A stretch of 64,000 nucleotides of DNA, taken from contig JAPFFF010000028.1 in assembly GCA_039105265.1 (NCBI GenBank), positions 1,550,001 to 1,614,000 on the forward strand, read 5' to 3'. Positions 50,478-61,139 of this stretch are shown in pieces (the first letter of the stretch is position 1; every line of letters begins with the position of its first letter). Both the position numbers and the translations under genes were made by a program. The DNA is from Tritrichomonas musculus. Taxonomy: Eukaryota > Parabasalia > Tritrichomonadida > Tritrichomonadidae. The notes below the pieces were generated by a model, which was given only the letters and a program-made list of their open reading frames with translations, made no database searches and was not told the origin of the DNA.

Positions 50478-51536
50478 CATTTTTATTTTCGAGGTTTACG
50501 CAGGCAATAACTAGATATTCGTAATCAGTGCACTGAGCTGATTCGTATGGTGCCCTCAGATCGATGTTTCGTCCGAATTTTCCAAACTGATTTCAATTAT
50601 ATGTAGGGTCACCTCACTAAGTCCGACCACTGGACTTACCACAATATTATTCTGTTGTTTCTTATCTCATATTATCAATCTCAGCTCTTAACGTTATATC
50701 TTATACTCAATCAGTTATATGCAATTTCAAATATACCTCTCAAAACTTACTCTAATGTTATTATACTCTTCCTTCTCACTTTGTTTATTCCAGTTTCCTT
50801 CGATCGCGCCTTTCTGTTCCCTCGGTTTCCTACTTTTCGTGACTCCATTCTCATTTTACAATTTCTCTCAATATTCTCAAATCTACAAGGCGTTATACAG
50901 TATGAAGACGATTCTCACGGACAGATCGAAGTAAATTGCTACTTATTTTTTACTCTTTTTGTTTATTCTATTTTATATATGGAGTCATCTTACAGTGAGT
51001 CTGCTTGTGATTTCAATGATCACACTGCCTTGATGAAAGAATCAAAAGACAGCAGTCAACAAGCGTCTACGGTAAAGGATCTCCGCAAGATGCTGCCTGA
51101 CACATGTCGCGTGACTCTACTGAAGGGCGCTCAATGAGCCCGTTCGTTCTATCATTTAAGTTCTTGTTCAATTGTTTTATCCGTTACTCATCGTTACTCA
51201 TTGTTCCTCATTTTCAGATCTCAATCTGATATCCTCAATTACATTGTTACATTGTTTCAAGTTCTTTGTTCTTTAGACGAGTTGTTTTACATCAGACTCG
51301 GAAACCATCGCTGGTTGTAACACAACCCGTCCTCAGAATGATCTGTGTTGCTCAATGATCATTTTCGGCGACCGTTTATTCCAAGTCTGACTCATTACTT
51401 GAAGTCTTTTTGGACCTTTTAACTTCAAGTTTTACCTTTTTCCTTTTATTTTCCTTTTTTTCTTAAAGCTTATGCCTAGCTTTTTTTATTAATTGCTTAA
51501 TCGCAAAACTCTTAAAGCATTTAATAAACATTTAAA
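50478..51536 (+). mobile_element. B2: short non-autonomous unit (family B, 1059 bp)
   Basis: Same structure and length as B1, differing at scattered sites. By eye it shares its diagnostic variants with B3 (for example TTCTATTTTATATATGG and GTTACTCATCGTTACTC), which shows that B2 and the following L3 were duplicated together as B3-L4. Confidence 0.85.
50979..51137 (+). CDS. Small frame in B2, 52 residues
   Basis: MESSYSESACDFNDHTALMK and onward, matching the frames in B1 and B3. Coding status is unproven. Confidence 0.25.
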   Translation: MESSYSESACDFNDHTALMKESKDSSQQASTVKDLRKMLPDTCRVTLLKGAQ

Positions 51537-51560
51537 CCACACGGGAGGAGGTTTTTTTTT
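51537..51560 (+). repeat. Target copy at B2/L3 junction (variant)
   Basis: CCACACGGGAGGAGG followed by T9. The final G in place of A is shared only with the B3/L4 junction at 61105. Confidence 0.95.
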
Positions 51561-51571
51561 AGTTTTCATAT

Positions 51572-54500
51572 ATGCTTTTTTGCACGACCAAACCTAGATT
51601 TTCCGAATTAGCACTCGACGCTGATTCGATTGATACCAGAATTGATGATTTTGGTGAAAATTTTTCTGATGATGATGGAAATGGAACACCCGAATTTCGC
51701 AGTTTTTCGCCTCAAATTAGTACTGTAGATAGCCCTTTCAATATAAATTACAACAAACTCGCTACTTCTCCAATATCTCGCAACTCAAGAGATATCAATT
51801 CAAAGACGCACCAAAACGGGGACCAGTTTGCCCCGAACACAACTCAATCAAATACACAGCCTCGATATGTTCCAAATGTTCCTCATAATCTTCCCGCGCA
51901 ATACTCACTCACAGATCGAATTTCATATCCTACGGAGCAGCGGCACCCGCCGGTTGGACCTGCTCCTATCAACATACGGAGTACCTCACAGAGCGATTCC
52001 AACGTTTCCCCAGACTTTTCAGATTCCGAAGAATTTAGATCAGATGCGCATCAAAGTGATTCTACGAGCCGACCAAATTGCGCCAGAAATCTCATAGTTC
52101 CTAATACACAAAGGACGACAGAGGTACTCCTGCAATCAGGAGTACACTATAATCCGACGAATCCAGAGGGTGGTCAGAACCCCTCTTGGTTCGTCATTAC
52201 GAGCGATCCTTCACTGGCTGCCCGTTCCCCTCTGAGTTACCTTGCAAAAGATAAGTCAGTTGAAGGTGTATTGGTTGCCCGAGGACAAATGATCATTTCG
52301 AATGGGCAACCAATACTCGACCGAAACCGCCCGGCAGTACCTGCTTCAGATGCAGAACTCAGCCAGAAGGTGCTCCTCCCTGAGACCTTCGTCCATCCGA
52401 GCACGGTTCCGGCGGTTCCATTCAATTTTTGCTCCTTCCCACGTTCGCCTTTTGTTTCCCATGTATACAATGTATTAAACTCGCTGGCGGTCTCATTCTC
52501 GTGCAACATCGGTTGCAATAATCACTTCACTGACTTTTCAAATCACATGTCAGTCATGAATACCAATATGTTCAATGTTAATAATAGTAATAGTTTCACT
52601 AATAATAGCTTCATTAATAATAATATCTCTAACTATAATGTTTCTCATAACAATGTTAATCTTGTTCATCATAGCGTTGACGTCGACAACCAGACTGTCG
52701 AGTCAACTGCTCATGTAGCTCACCACAGCGTTGACGTCGACAATCGGGTTGTCGCGTCAATGGCTCATGTTGCTCATCATAGTGTTGACGTCGACAATCA
52801 GATTGTCGCGTCAACGGCACACGTGGTACATCATAATGTTGACGTTGACAATCAGATTGTCAAGTCAACAGCCCACGTTGCTAATCATTCTGTTGACGTT
52901 GACAATCAGATTGTCAAGTCAACAGCTCACGTCGCTCATCACGCTGTTGACGTTGACAATCAGATTGTCAAGTCAACAGCTCACGTCGCTCATCACGCTG
53001 TTGACGTTGACAATCGGGTTGTCGCGTCAACAGCTCACGTCACTCACCACAACGTTGACGTTGACAACCAAACCGTCACGTCAACGGCTCACATCACGCA
53101 TCATTCTGTTGGCGTCGACGATCGGGTTGTCACGTCAACTGCTCACATCGATCATCATCAAGTAGTCACGAAGGAGAAATTATTCACATCAGTGATTGAG
53201 GTACCTAAGTTTGTGTTCGAGATCAATGAGAAAGTGGTTCCACTATTTACTCTCTCTGGGAACCATTCGTTGCTTAACACATTCTCAAACAATAATTTCT
53301 TCGGATCTCGAACCAACTCCTTAGGTACTCAAACTACCAGTAACTCTTCTGGTACAAGCAGTGTTGTTAGTGGTGCTGAAGAGTTCACCGATGCTCATTC
53401 TCACTCTGAACACTCTGATCATTCCGATGATGACAATCACGGTGGTAGTGATGATAATCCTTCTTCACCTGTGGGTGACAATGTTTCCATTGATTGGATC
53501 GTGAGCGAATTGGCTGGTGTGAAGACCAAAACAGACATGAAGTCTCTCATTGATATCTTGCAGGTGGCAAACATCGACACTTCACCATTCGCAAACGTTA
53601 GCGACGTTGACACTCCTATCATTCTCCTCATGTATCAGAAAGACAGATGGTTAGGAGTTGGGCAGTTTTACTGCCCTTGCTGCGACAAAACGTTTCCCAC
53701 ATGTGCGTCCTTGTCTTTTCACCTCAAATCGACGCACACGACGAATAACATTCCTCTGGAGCAAGCGGCGTTCGAGTACATTGTCGGCAGGAAGCTGAGG
53801 TGGAAGATCGATTCACCTCACCTTCCGCCTGACGCTTTTCGCTATCGTACCATTCACGTTTGTCCGTGCAGCGACTGCGACTATTTGGTCAGCCGAGCGA
53901 ACTCATTGAGCAGCCACATGGGCTCATCGCACCAGGACATGGAAGCGCTTAAACGTGAAGTTGGAGTCTTCTGGGCGATGAGCATTCTGCACGCTAAGAA
54001 ACATCGAAAATTACTTGTGGCTAGCGATGTTTACCATGACCTGCACGGTTCCTTGTGCATGAAATGCAAGGACTTCGTTGGTAGAGACAAAGCTACAGTC
54101 AAACAGCATACCAACAGATCACATCCCCAGGCCAATGTTGAAGGTCATCGGGTTCAGGCAATCGACATCAGTATATCCGTTAATTGGCTTTCGCCTGAAA
54201 CCGATGACGATGAAATTCGTGAAGCCAACACTGACCTGGAGAGAATCAAGATTGTGAGGAGTGAGAACAGAGTCACTCAAGATGATGAGAGACAGATGCC
54301 AGTGCAACCTCGGGCAGACGAATCGGTGGATCTCCAAGTGATGGAAGATCGTCGTCGCGGGGAAGACTCACGCAGACGGAGACGACAGGCTGGGTTCATA
54401 CCTGCCAACGAGAGACTGCCTGAGGCGCACTTGCATTCAGTCTCTTCATCTAGCGAAGATTATACTCACACAATTGATGAACATCCGGCTCACCCAGCGT

Positions 54501-57500
54501 CAGCTTCGATCGTGGACATTGAGAGTTGCCTGTCCAAAGCTGAGAATTGGAAGTCGAGGTGCATGAAGGAAGATGATGATTTCGTGCACCTCCCGAAGCT
54601 GTGGGGTGACCGTTTAGCGAAGCACAGGAAAAAGTTCGAAGAAGTGTTTAACAGTGAAGTCAAGGATGTTCTCAATTGGTATAATGAAGCTATTAACCTC
54701 TCTGACTCTTTGGAAAAGAGCAGCCGAATGCTTCTCTGCGAAGGGATGATTTCGAAAATCATTCTCATTCTACGGAAGTCGATTAGGAAGTTCGTTCGTT
54801 CGGCACGGAGAGGTTCAGATAAGATTCGTCGCCCGCATTCCTTGGAGACACCGATTCAGATGAAGTCGGCCTCCAAATTCATCGCTGGTATTGAACTCCT
54901 GCATTCCCGCATTCACATCACTGATGAAGATCTCGATCAACCTCAACGTAATGTCATCGCAGACATCAAAGAGAAGCTTGTTCGCTTTCTGTCACAAGCT
55001 CCTTTGGAGTTCTCTCAACTTCTTGGGAGTGGTGACTTGGACTCAATTGACGGTTTGATTTACGATGAGCATTACGATGAAAGGATGAAATTCATACGTG
55101 CCAAGCTAGAGGAATTGGAGATTCTCAACAACTCTCCTTCCTCGCTTGGATACAAGAAGTTCCTTCAGAAATTCTACGCTGAAGACGCCAAACGTACACT
55201 CGACTGGTTCGTGTTGAACGACGACACACCGGAATGTGTCGTCCCAGTCGAAGATTTCGAGAACGTGTACGGGTCCTCGTGGAGCGATGCTGCTGCTCTC
55301 GGGGATGACCCAGATGGTGTTTACACTCTTCAGCGTAGAATTTCATCGAATAATTCTGATGAACTCAAATCACTCATCCTCAACGAAGATGCTATTCTCA
55401 AAGCGGTCAGATCGAGATCCAATCTGTCTGCCGTCGGATGCGACGGCATTTCAAATGGTGTGTGGAAAGTGGGCGGGAGTGTCACGGCGACGATCATCAA
55501 GAATGTGTTGTGTTGCATGCTTGACACGGGTCTCTTTCCGGAGGTGTTGAAAATGAACAAAACCGTCATGTTGTTTAAGAAAGGAGACCCTGACGACGCC
55601 CATTCGTGGCGTCCTATCACCATCACTCCGACGATTTATCGGATGCTGATGTGTCACATCAGCCGCTCGCTTCAAACGCTGAATTCAAAACATAGGTTCA
55701 TATCACCGAGTCAGAAAGGATTCATGCGTATTCCAGCTGGGGCGGCTGAGCATGCAACTGTGGTTGATGAGATGATACACGATGCTGCACGGAACCAAAA
55801 GTCACTCTACATCACGACGATCGACTTTTCTGATGCATTTGGTTCCGTACCACATAAACTTATTAAAAAGAATCTTACAGACATTGGCTTTGATCTTTCT
55901 TTTGTTAAAACGATTATTAATTCGTACAGAGACTCTTCGACGAAGATCATCAGCAACAACAGACGATCTAATTCTATCTGTTTTCGCAAAGGCGTCAAGC
56001 AAGGTTGTCCGCTGAGTCCGACGTTATTCAACATTTGTATCGAACCTCTCCTCGCGCGGTTGAACGCTTGCAAGGAGGACGGTTATCATTGGTTGGACTC
56101 AGCGACAACCGTTCAAGCTTACGCCGATGACATCATTGTGTTCTCGGACTCGGAAGTCGGGATGAAGAACTTGCTTTCGGTCGTGGAGCACTTCTGCAGT
56201 TATGCAGGCGACATGAAGATCAACTGCAAGAAGTGCCACGCTTTCACATACATTGCTCACAATGGTTCTCGCAGTGTGTTGAACGACAACTTCACCATTG
56301 CTGGAGGACGTATTGATAACATCAGTATTCAGAACAATACAACGTATCTCGGACTTCCAATCGCGTGCAAATCTTCGCAGCGTAAACATCACGTTTTTCG
56401 GCGAATCGAAGACATGACGAAGGACGTCATTCGAATTACTAGCAGCGCTCTTCGGTTCACACAGGCGGTTGACGCCATCAAACGGTTCGTGATTCCCAAG
56501 ATTGACTACGAACTGATGGCGAACACAGCACCGACAAATTGCCTCAGTCGCTTAGATGAACTCATTCGGGGCAAGCTGTCCAAAATGATCGGTGCTGCTG
56601 GTATTCCAACCGCCTGGTTCTACACGACGAAAAACGATGGCGGTCTTTACATACAGAAACTCACAGATCGCCAGAAAGCTCTCACTATCAGACTCTACAT
56701 TGCCTTGATGGAGTCTAACGATAAAAGCATCCGTGATATGGTCAAGGCTTCTGATGAAGCCGAGATCATCTTCAGGGATGCTACCATCGACTTGACTTCA
56801 CCGTTCTTGCACCTGAAAGTTAAAGACAATGGTGCGTTAGATGCAAAGCGTAACCGCGGGACGTCGAACATCTTAGCCCGATGTGTTAAAGCTTTGCACG
56901 ACGCTAACATGGGTCTGATACTCAAAGATGATATGTTTACGCTCAAAGATCTGAATAGTAATGTCACATTTGATGTTAACACCTCTAATGTTGTCAAACA
57001 CATCATGAAAGTCATGAGTGACCGTTACTATTCAGATCTTTGTCTGCACAAGATGAGAGGACATACATTCACGACATTGAAAAACTCACCATTGAGCAAC
57101 TACTTCATGAAGCCCAATGCTTTGATGGCGGACTCTGTTGTCAGATTCGCTATCAAAGCACGTACGAATACGCTCATGACAGCATCACTTGCTGCTCACA
57201 GAAACCCTCAAATGAGTAACCGTTGCACTCGTTGTGGACAGATTGAAACTCTCAATCACATCTTAAACGGGTGCAAGCGGTGCAAACACAAATTCACAAA
57301 GAGACACGACGAAGTTGTCAAGGTACTTTGCAAGTACCTTACCGAAAAGAAGAGAGTCATCGTGCATTGTAACCAAAGTGTTCGTGGACGCAGCAACGAA
57401 CACATCACTGGTGACTCTGCTTCTCTCAGACCAGATGTATGGTGGTGGGACGGTGACCAGCTGAAGATAGCTGAATTCACCATCCCATACGGAATGTTAT

Positions 57501-58174
57501 CTGGCGATGATGATGAATCCACCTTAGTCATACGACGCAGAGAGAAGTTGAACAAGTACCAGAAGCTTGTCGATGATTGCAGAAACCAGTTGAACTGCAA
57601 TGTGTCGCTATTTGTGTTCATTGTCTCCTCCCTCGGTGCAATACCCGATGACACCATCAATGAACTCAAGAAAGTGACAGTCACGACCAAAGACGCACTC
57701 AAACTTGCAGGGAGGATGGTAGCAGCCGCTTTACGGGAATCTATGATATTGTACATTGATACTAAGATTAAGAAGAGGGTTAACGACAACAATGAAGATG
57801 AAGATAACGATAACGATAACGATAATGGTAACGATTATGATAACGATGTTGAAAATGTTAATGTTCTTGATACTGATGGTGACGATGATTCTAATGATCT
57901 CAATGATACTAGCTCCAATGTTACCGACGGGGAGTCCGCTGACGATGAGTACAACTCTGTCAACATCCTTGACGACGAAGAATGGCGGGAACTCATTGAT
58001 GCAAGTGCGGATGTTGACAGGTCGGGCCCCCCGTCTGAGCTTGACACTACTGATGATGAAACTGACGTACTGGAAAATCCAGGCACCACCCCACTATGGA
58101 ACCAAACTCAAGGTGCCGACCCTGCCTCCGCTACCGAAGAGGAGGGAGTCCAACACTCCTCTTCTGAATTTTAG
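51572..58174 (+). CDS. L3 protein: zinc fingers, reverse transcriptase, restriction-like endonuclease
   Basis: 2200 residues from ATG 51572. In order: Ser/Asn-rich N-terminus; nine 18-residue repeats (~367-528); zinc fingers FYCPCCDKTF...H...H (~698), HVCPCSDCDY...H...H (~760) and LCMKCKDF...H...H (~827); an Arg-rich linker (RRRGEDSRRRRRQAG); RT with motif A DFSDAFGSVPH (~1415), GVKQGCPLSPTLF and YADD (~1515); CTRCG...H...C (~1885); endonuclease RPDVWWWDGDQLKIAEFT (~1952); acidic tail. The fingers probably help recognise the tRNA-3' target, as zinc fingers do in R2. The intact frame makes this the best candidate source of activity for L2, A and B units. Confidence 0.95.
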   Translation: MLFCTTKPRFSELALDADSIDTRIDDFGENFSDDDGNGTPEFRSFSPQISTVDSPFNINYNKLATSPISRNSRDINSKTHQNGDQFAPNTTQSNTQPRYVPNVPHNLPAQYSLTDRISYPTEQRHPPVGPAPINIRSTSQSDSNVSPDFSDSEEFRSDAHQSDSTSRPNCARNLIVPNTQRTTEVLLQSGVHYNPTNPEGGQNPSWFVITSDPSLAARSPLSYLAKDKSVEGVLVARGQMIISNGQPILDRNRPAVPASDAELSQKVLLPETFVHPSTVPAVPFNFCSFPRSPFVSHVYNVLNSLAVSFSCNIGCNNHFTDFSNHMSVMNTNMFNVNNSNSFTNNSFINNNISNYNVSHNNVNLVHHSVDVDNQTVESTAHVAHHSVDVDNRVVASMAHVAHHSVDVDNQIVASTAHVVHHNVDVDNQIVKSTAHVANHSVDVDNQIVKSTAHVAHHAVDVDNQIVKSTAHVAHHAVDVDNRVVASTAHVTHHNVDVDNQTVTSTAHITHHSVGVDDRVVTSTAHIDHHQVVTKEKLFTSVIEVPKFVFEINEKVVPLFTLSGNHSLLNTFSNNNFFGSRTNSLGTQTTSNSSGTSSVVSGAEEFTDAHSHSEHSDHSDDDNHGGSDDNPSSPVGDNVSIDWIVSELAGVKTKTDMKSLIDILQVANIDTSPFANVSDVDTPIILLMYQKDRWLGVGQFYCPCCDKTFPTCASLSFHLKSTHTTNNIPLEQAAFEYIVGRKLRWKIDSPHLPPDAFRYRTIHVCPCSDCDYLVSRANSLSSHMGSSHQDMEALKREVGVFWAMSILHAKKHRKLLVASDVYHDLHGSLCMKCKDFVGRDKATVKQHTNRSHPQANVEGHRVQAIDISISVNWLSPETDDDEIREANTDLERIKIVRSENRVTQDDERQMPVQPRADESVDLQVMEDRRRGEDSRRRRRQAGFIPANERLPEAHLHSVSSSSEDYTHTIDEHPAHPASASIVDIESCLSKAENWKSRCMKEDDDFVHLPKLWGDRLAKHRKKFEEVFNSEVKDVLNWYNEAINLSDSLEKSSRMLLCEGMISKIILILRKSIRKFVRSARRGSDKIRRPHSLETPIQMKSASKFIAGIELLHSRIHITDEDLDQPQRNVIADIKEKLVRFLSQAPLEFSQLLGSGDLDSIDGLIYDEHYDERMKFIRAKLEELEILNNSPSSLGYKKFLQKFYAEDAKRTLDWFVLNDDTPECVVPVEDFENVYGSSWSDAAALGDDPDGVYTLQRRISSNNSDELKSLILNEDAILKAVRSRSNLSAVGCDGISNGVWKVGGSVTATIIKNVLCCMLDTGLFPEVLKMNKTVMLFKKGDPDDAHSWRPITITPTIYRMLMCHISRSLQTLNSKHRFISPSQKGFMRIPAGAAEHATVVDEMIHDAARNQKSLYITTIDFSDAFGSVPHKLIKKNLTDIGFDLSFVKTIINSYRDSSTKIISNNRRSNSICFRKGVKQGCPLSPTLFNICIEPLLARLNACKEDGYHWLDSATTVQAYADDIIVFSDSEVGMKNLLSVVEHFCSYAGDMKINCKKCHAFTYIAHNGSRSVLNDNFTIAGGRIDNISIQNNTTYLGLPIACKSSQRKHHVFRRIEDMTKDVIRITSSALRFTQAVDAIKRFVIPKIDYELMANTAPTNCLSRLDELIRGKLSKMIGAAGIPTAWFYTTKNDGGLYIQKLTDRQKALTIRLYIALMESNDKSIRDMVKASDEAEIIFRDATIDLTSPFLHLKVKDNGALDAKRNRGTSNILARCVKALHDANMGLILKDDMFTLKDLNSNVTFDVNTSNVVKHIMKVMSDRYYSDLCLHKMRGHTFTTLKNSPLSNYFMKPNALMADSVVRFAIKARTNTLMTASLAAHRNPQMSNRCTRCGQIETLNHILNGCKRCKHKFTKRHDEVVKVLCKYLTEKKRVIVHCNQSVRGRSNEHITGDSASLRPDVWWWDGDQLKIAEFTIPYGMLSGDDDESTLVIRRREKLNKYQKLVDDCRNQLNCNVSLFVFIVSSLGAIPDDTINELKKVTVTTKDALKLAGRMVAAALRESMILYIDTKIKKRVNDNNEDEDNDNDNDNGNDYDNDVENVNVLDTDGDDDSNDLNDTSSNVTDGESADDEYNSVNILDDEEWRELIDASADVDRSGPPSELDTTDDETDVLENPGTTPLWNQTQGADPASATEEEGVQHSSSEF
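52672..53157 (+). repeat. L3 54-bp tandem repeat array, 9 units
   Basis: Nine units with the same order as L2 minus three internal units, consistent with loss or gain of whole 54-bp steps without frame change. Confidence 0.9.
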
Positions 58175-58287
58175 GCAGATTTTTTTTATATTTATTGGGG
58201 CCCGCCCCTTTTATTTTATTGTGAGTGAATCATCACTCTCGTTTATTAGTATTTTATACTTACTCTAATGATTAATAAACGAATTTA

Positions 58288-58310
58288 CCACACGGGAGGA
58301 GATTTTTTTT
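58288..58310 (+). repeat. Target copy at L3/A2 junction
   Basis: CCACACGGGAGGAGA followed by T8. Confidence 0.95.
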
Positions 58311-59148
58311 CATTTTTATTTTCGAGGTTTTGGTTAACTTTAGCTACATATTCGTGATCAGCACCTTCTACTGAGTCGATTGATACCACTCTTCTCGACT
58401 TTTCTCAAAATTTTCAAAACTGATTTCAATTATATTAGAACTCATATCACAAAGTCCGACCACTCGATATATCACTCAGTTATACTACCTTAGTTCATTA
58501 CAATTTATCAATCTCAGCTCTTAACGTTATACTTGTCATTCGATCAGAGATATATTCTTTAACCAAAATCTCATTCTTTTACTCTTATGTTTTTATTCTC
58601 CTCTATCTCATGTTGTTTATTCAGATTCCTTCGATCATACTGTCTTATTGACTCTTTTTTACATCTTTAATTTGCAGTATTTTACGTTATTTATAGACTA
58701 TACATAGCTCAGATCGAAGTTAATTTACTCTCTTTGTTATTGGAGTCACCCTCTTTTATTGAGTCCACTTGATGTTCCTTATCTCTTCCGGGCCCTGAAG
58801 AGTACTTGACGGCTGCCGATTAAACTTTGACGGATATATATATCCTATTTAAGTTGCTATGGCTCAATGCGTCTATAGACTCAACGGATGGATGCCCATG
58901 AGATCCATTCAGACGACGATCATATGGCTTTCAATTGTTTATCGTCCATTATTCAATTAATACTCGTTCCCTCTCAATTAATTGAATATTTTTTAATTGT
59001 TCTGTTGCTCCTTATGTTCAAGTTGGTCTCACTTTAAAGGTTTAAGCATACCTTTTTTTCTTACAAAATTGCTTTTTTGATTGAAAGTTTTGCGAACTTT
59101 CGCTTCCTTTTTGCTTTTATGCATTTCTAACCGCTTTTAATAAACAAT
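58311..59148 (+). mobile_element. A2: short non-autonomous unit (family A, 838 bp, diverged centre)
   Basis: The outer parts are nearly identical to A1 and A3, but about 58590-58770 is diverged and includes TATTGGAGTCACCCTC and ATTGAGTCCACTTGATG. In that segment A2 is partly closer to family B (TTCAGATTCCTTCGATC; B: TTCCAGTTTCCTTCGATC). It may record exchange between families or an older A lineage. Confidence 0.8.
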
Positions 59149-59171
59149 CCACACGGGAGGAGATTTTTTTT
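59149..59171 (+). repeat. Target copy at A2/A3 junction
   Basis: CCACACGGGAGGAGA followed by T8. Confidence 0.95.
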
Positions 59172-60021
59172 CATCTTTTTATTTTCGAGGTTTTGGTTAA
59201 CTCTAGCTACATATTCGTGATCAGCACCTTCTACTGAGTCGATTGATACCACTCTTCTCGACTTTTCTCAAAATTTTCAAAACTGATTTCAATTATATTA
59301 GAACTCATATCACAAAGTCCGACCACTCGATATATCATTCAGTTATACTACCTTAGTTCATTACAATTTATCAATCTCAGCTCTTAACGTTATACTTGTC
59401 ATTCGATCAGAGATATATTCTTTAACCAAAATCTCATTCTTTTACTCTTATGCTATTATTCTCCTCACTCTCATGTCGTTTATTCCTTCGATCACGCTGT
59501 TCTCAGACTCCTTACATCCTTATTCAATTTTTCTCATCGCCTCATTTATCAGCGTTATACTTTTATGCTATTTTATTTATCCTTTGTACAGATCGAAGTA
59601 AAATAAATGTTTACGGAGTCATTTTTTTTTACGAGGCCACTTGATGATTCTTATCTCTTCCGGGCCCTCAAGAGTGCTTGACGGCTGCCGATTAAACTTT
59701 GACGGATATTTATATCCTATTTAAGTTGCTATGGCTCAATGCGTCTATAGACTCAACGGATGGATGCCCATGAGATCCATTCAGACGACGATCATATGGT
59801 TTTCAATTGTTGATCGTTCATTATTCAATTAATACTCGTTCCCTCTCAATTAATTGAATATTTTTTAATTGTTCTGTTGCTCCTTATGTTCAAGTTGGTC
59901 TCACTTTAAAGGTTTAAGCATACCTTTTTTTTCTTACAAAATTGCTTTTTTGATTGAAAGTTTTGCGAACTTTCGCTTCCTTTTTGCTTTCATGCATTTC
60001 TAACCGCTTTTAATAAACAAA
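59172..60021 (+). mobile_element. A3: short non-autonomous unit (family A, 850 bp)
   Basis: Nearly identical to A1 along its length, differing by a few bases and T-run lengths. It is followed by B3 as A1 is followed by B1. Confidence 0.85.
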
Positions 60022-60045
60022 CCACACGGGAGGAGATTTTTTTTT
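60022..60045 (+). repeat. Target copy at A3/B3 junction
   Basis: CCACACGGGAGGAGA followed by T9. Confidence 0.95.
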
Positions 60046-61104
60046 CATTTTTATTTTCGAGGTTTACGCAGGCAATAACTAGATATTCGTAATCAGTGCA
60101 CTGAGCTGATTCGTATGGTGCCCTCAGATCGATGTTTCGTCCGAATTTTCCAAACTGATTTCAATTATATGTAGGGTCACCTCACTAAGTCCGACCACTG
60201 GACTTACCACAATATTATTCTGTTGTTTCTTATCTCATATTATCAATCTCAGCTCTTAACGTTATATCTTATACTCAATCAGTTATATGCAATTTCAAAT
60301 ATACCTCTCAAAACTTACTCTAATGTTATTATACTCTTCCTTCTCACTTTGTTTATTCCAGTTTCCTTCGATCGCGCCTTTCTGTTCCCTCGGTTTCCTA
60401 CTTTTCGTGACTCCATTCTCATTTTACAATTTCTCTCAATATTCTCAAATCTACAAGGCGTTATACAGTATGAAGACGATTCTCACGGACAGATCGAAGT
60501 AAATTGCTACTTATTTTTTACTCTTTTTGTTTATTCTATTTTATATATGGAGTCATCTTACAGTGAGTCTGCTTGTGATTTCAATGATCACACTGCCTTG
60601 ATGAAAGAATCAAAAGACAGCAGTCAACAAGCGTCTACGGTAAAGGATCTCCGCAAGATGCTGCCTGACACATGTCGCGTGACTCTACTGAAGGGCGCTC
60701 AATGAGCCCGTTCGTTCTATCATTTAAGTTCTTGTTCAATTGTTTTATCCGTTACTCATCGTTACTCATTGTTCCTCATTTTCAGATCTCAATCTGATAT
60801 CCTCAATTACATTGTTACATTGTTTCAAGTTCTTTGTTCTTTAGACGAGTTGTTTTACATCAGACTCGGAAACCATCGCTGGTTGTAACACAACCCGTCC
60901 TCAGAATGATCTGTGTTGCTCAATGATCATTTTCGGCGACCGTTTATTCCAAGTCTGACTCATTACTTGAAGTCTTTTTGGACCTTTTAACTTCAAGTTT
61001 TACCTTTTTCCTTTTATTTTCCTTTTTTTCTTAAAGCTTATGCCTAGCTTTTTTTATTAATTGCTTAATCGCAAAACTCTTAAAGCATTTAATAAACATT
61101 TAAA
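60046..61104 (+). mobile_element. B3: short non-autonomous unit (family B, 1059 bp)
   Basis: By eye it matches B2 at every diagnostic site, at a constant offset of 9568 bp, the same offset that separates L3 and L4. Confidence 0.85.
60547..60705 (+). CDS. Small frame in B3, 52 residues
   Basis: Same frame as in B2. Coding status is unproven. Confidence 0.25.
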   Translation: MESSYSESACDFNDHTALMKESKDSSQQASTVKDLRKMLPDTCRVTLLKGAQ

Positions 61105-61128
61105 CCACACGGGAGGAGGTTTTTTTTT
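61105..61128 (+). repeat. Target copy at B3/L4 junction (variant)
   Basis: CCACACGGGAGGAGG followed by T9, with the same A-to-G variant as the B2/L3 junction. Confidence 0.95.
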
Positions 61129-61139
61129 AGTTTTCATAT

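Larger units (their letters stand above)
51561..58287 (+). mobile_element. L3: autonomous tRNA-targeted non-LTR retrotransposon, 6.7 kb, whole
   Basis: Full-length copy with an 11-base leader, one open frame, the GC-rich 3' UTR and terminal TTAATAAAC. It is very close to L2 throughout but has nine rather than twelve 54-bp repeats and no frameshift. L4 is nearly identical as far as it can be seen. Confidence 0.95.

Noticed and set aside
34413-61128. Repeated junction sequence read as long terminal repeats
   Set aside because: The repeated block is only the 24-bp tRNA 3' end with its T-run. There are no LTRs, primer-binding site or polypurine tract, and the RT is of non-LTR type.
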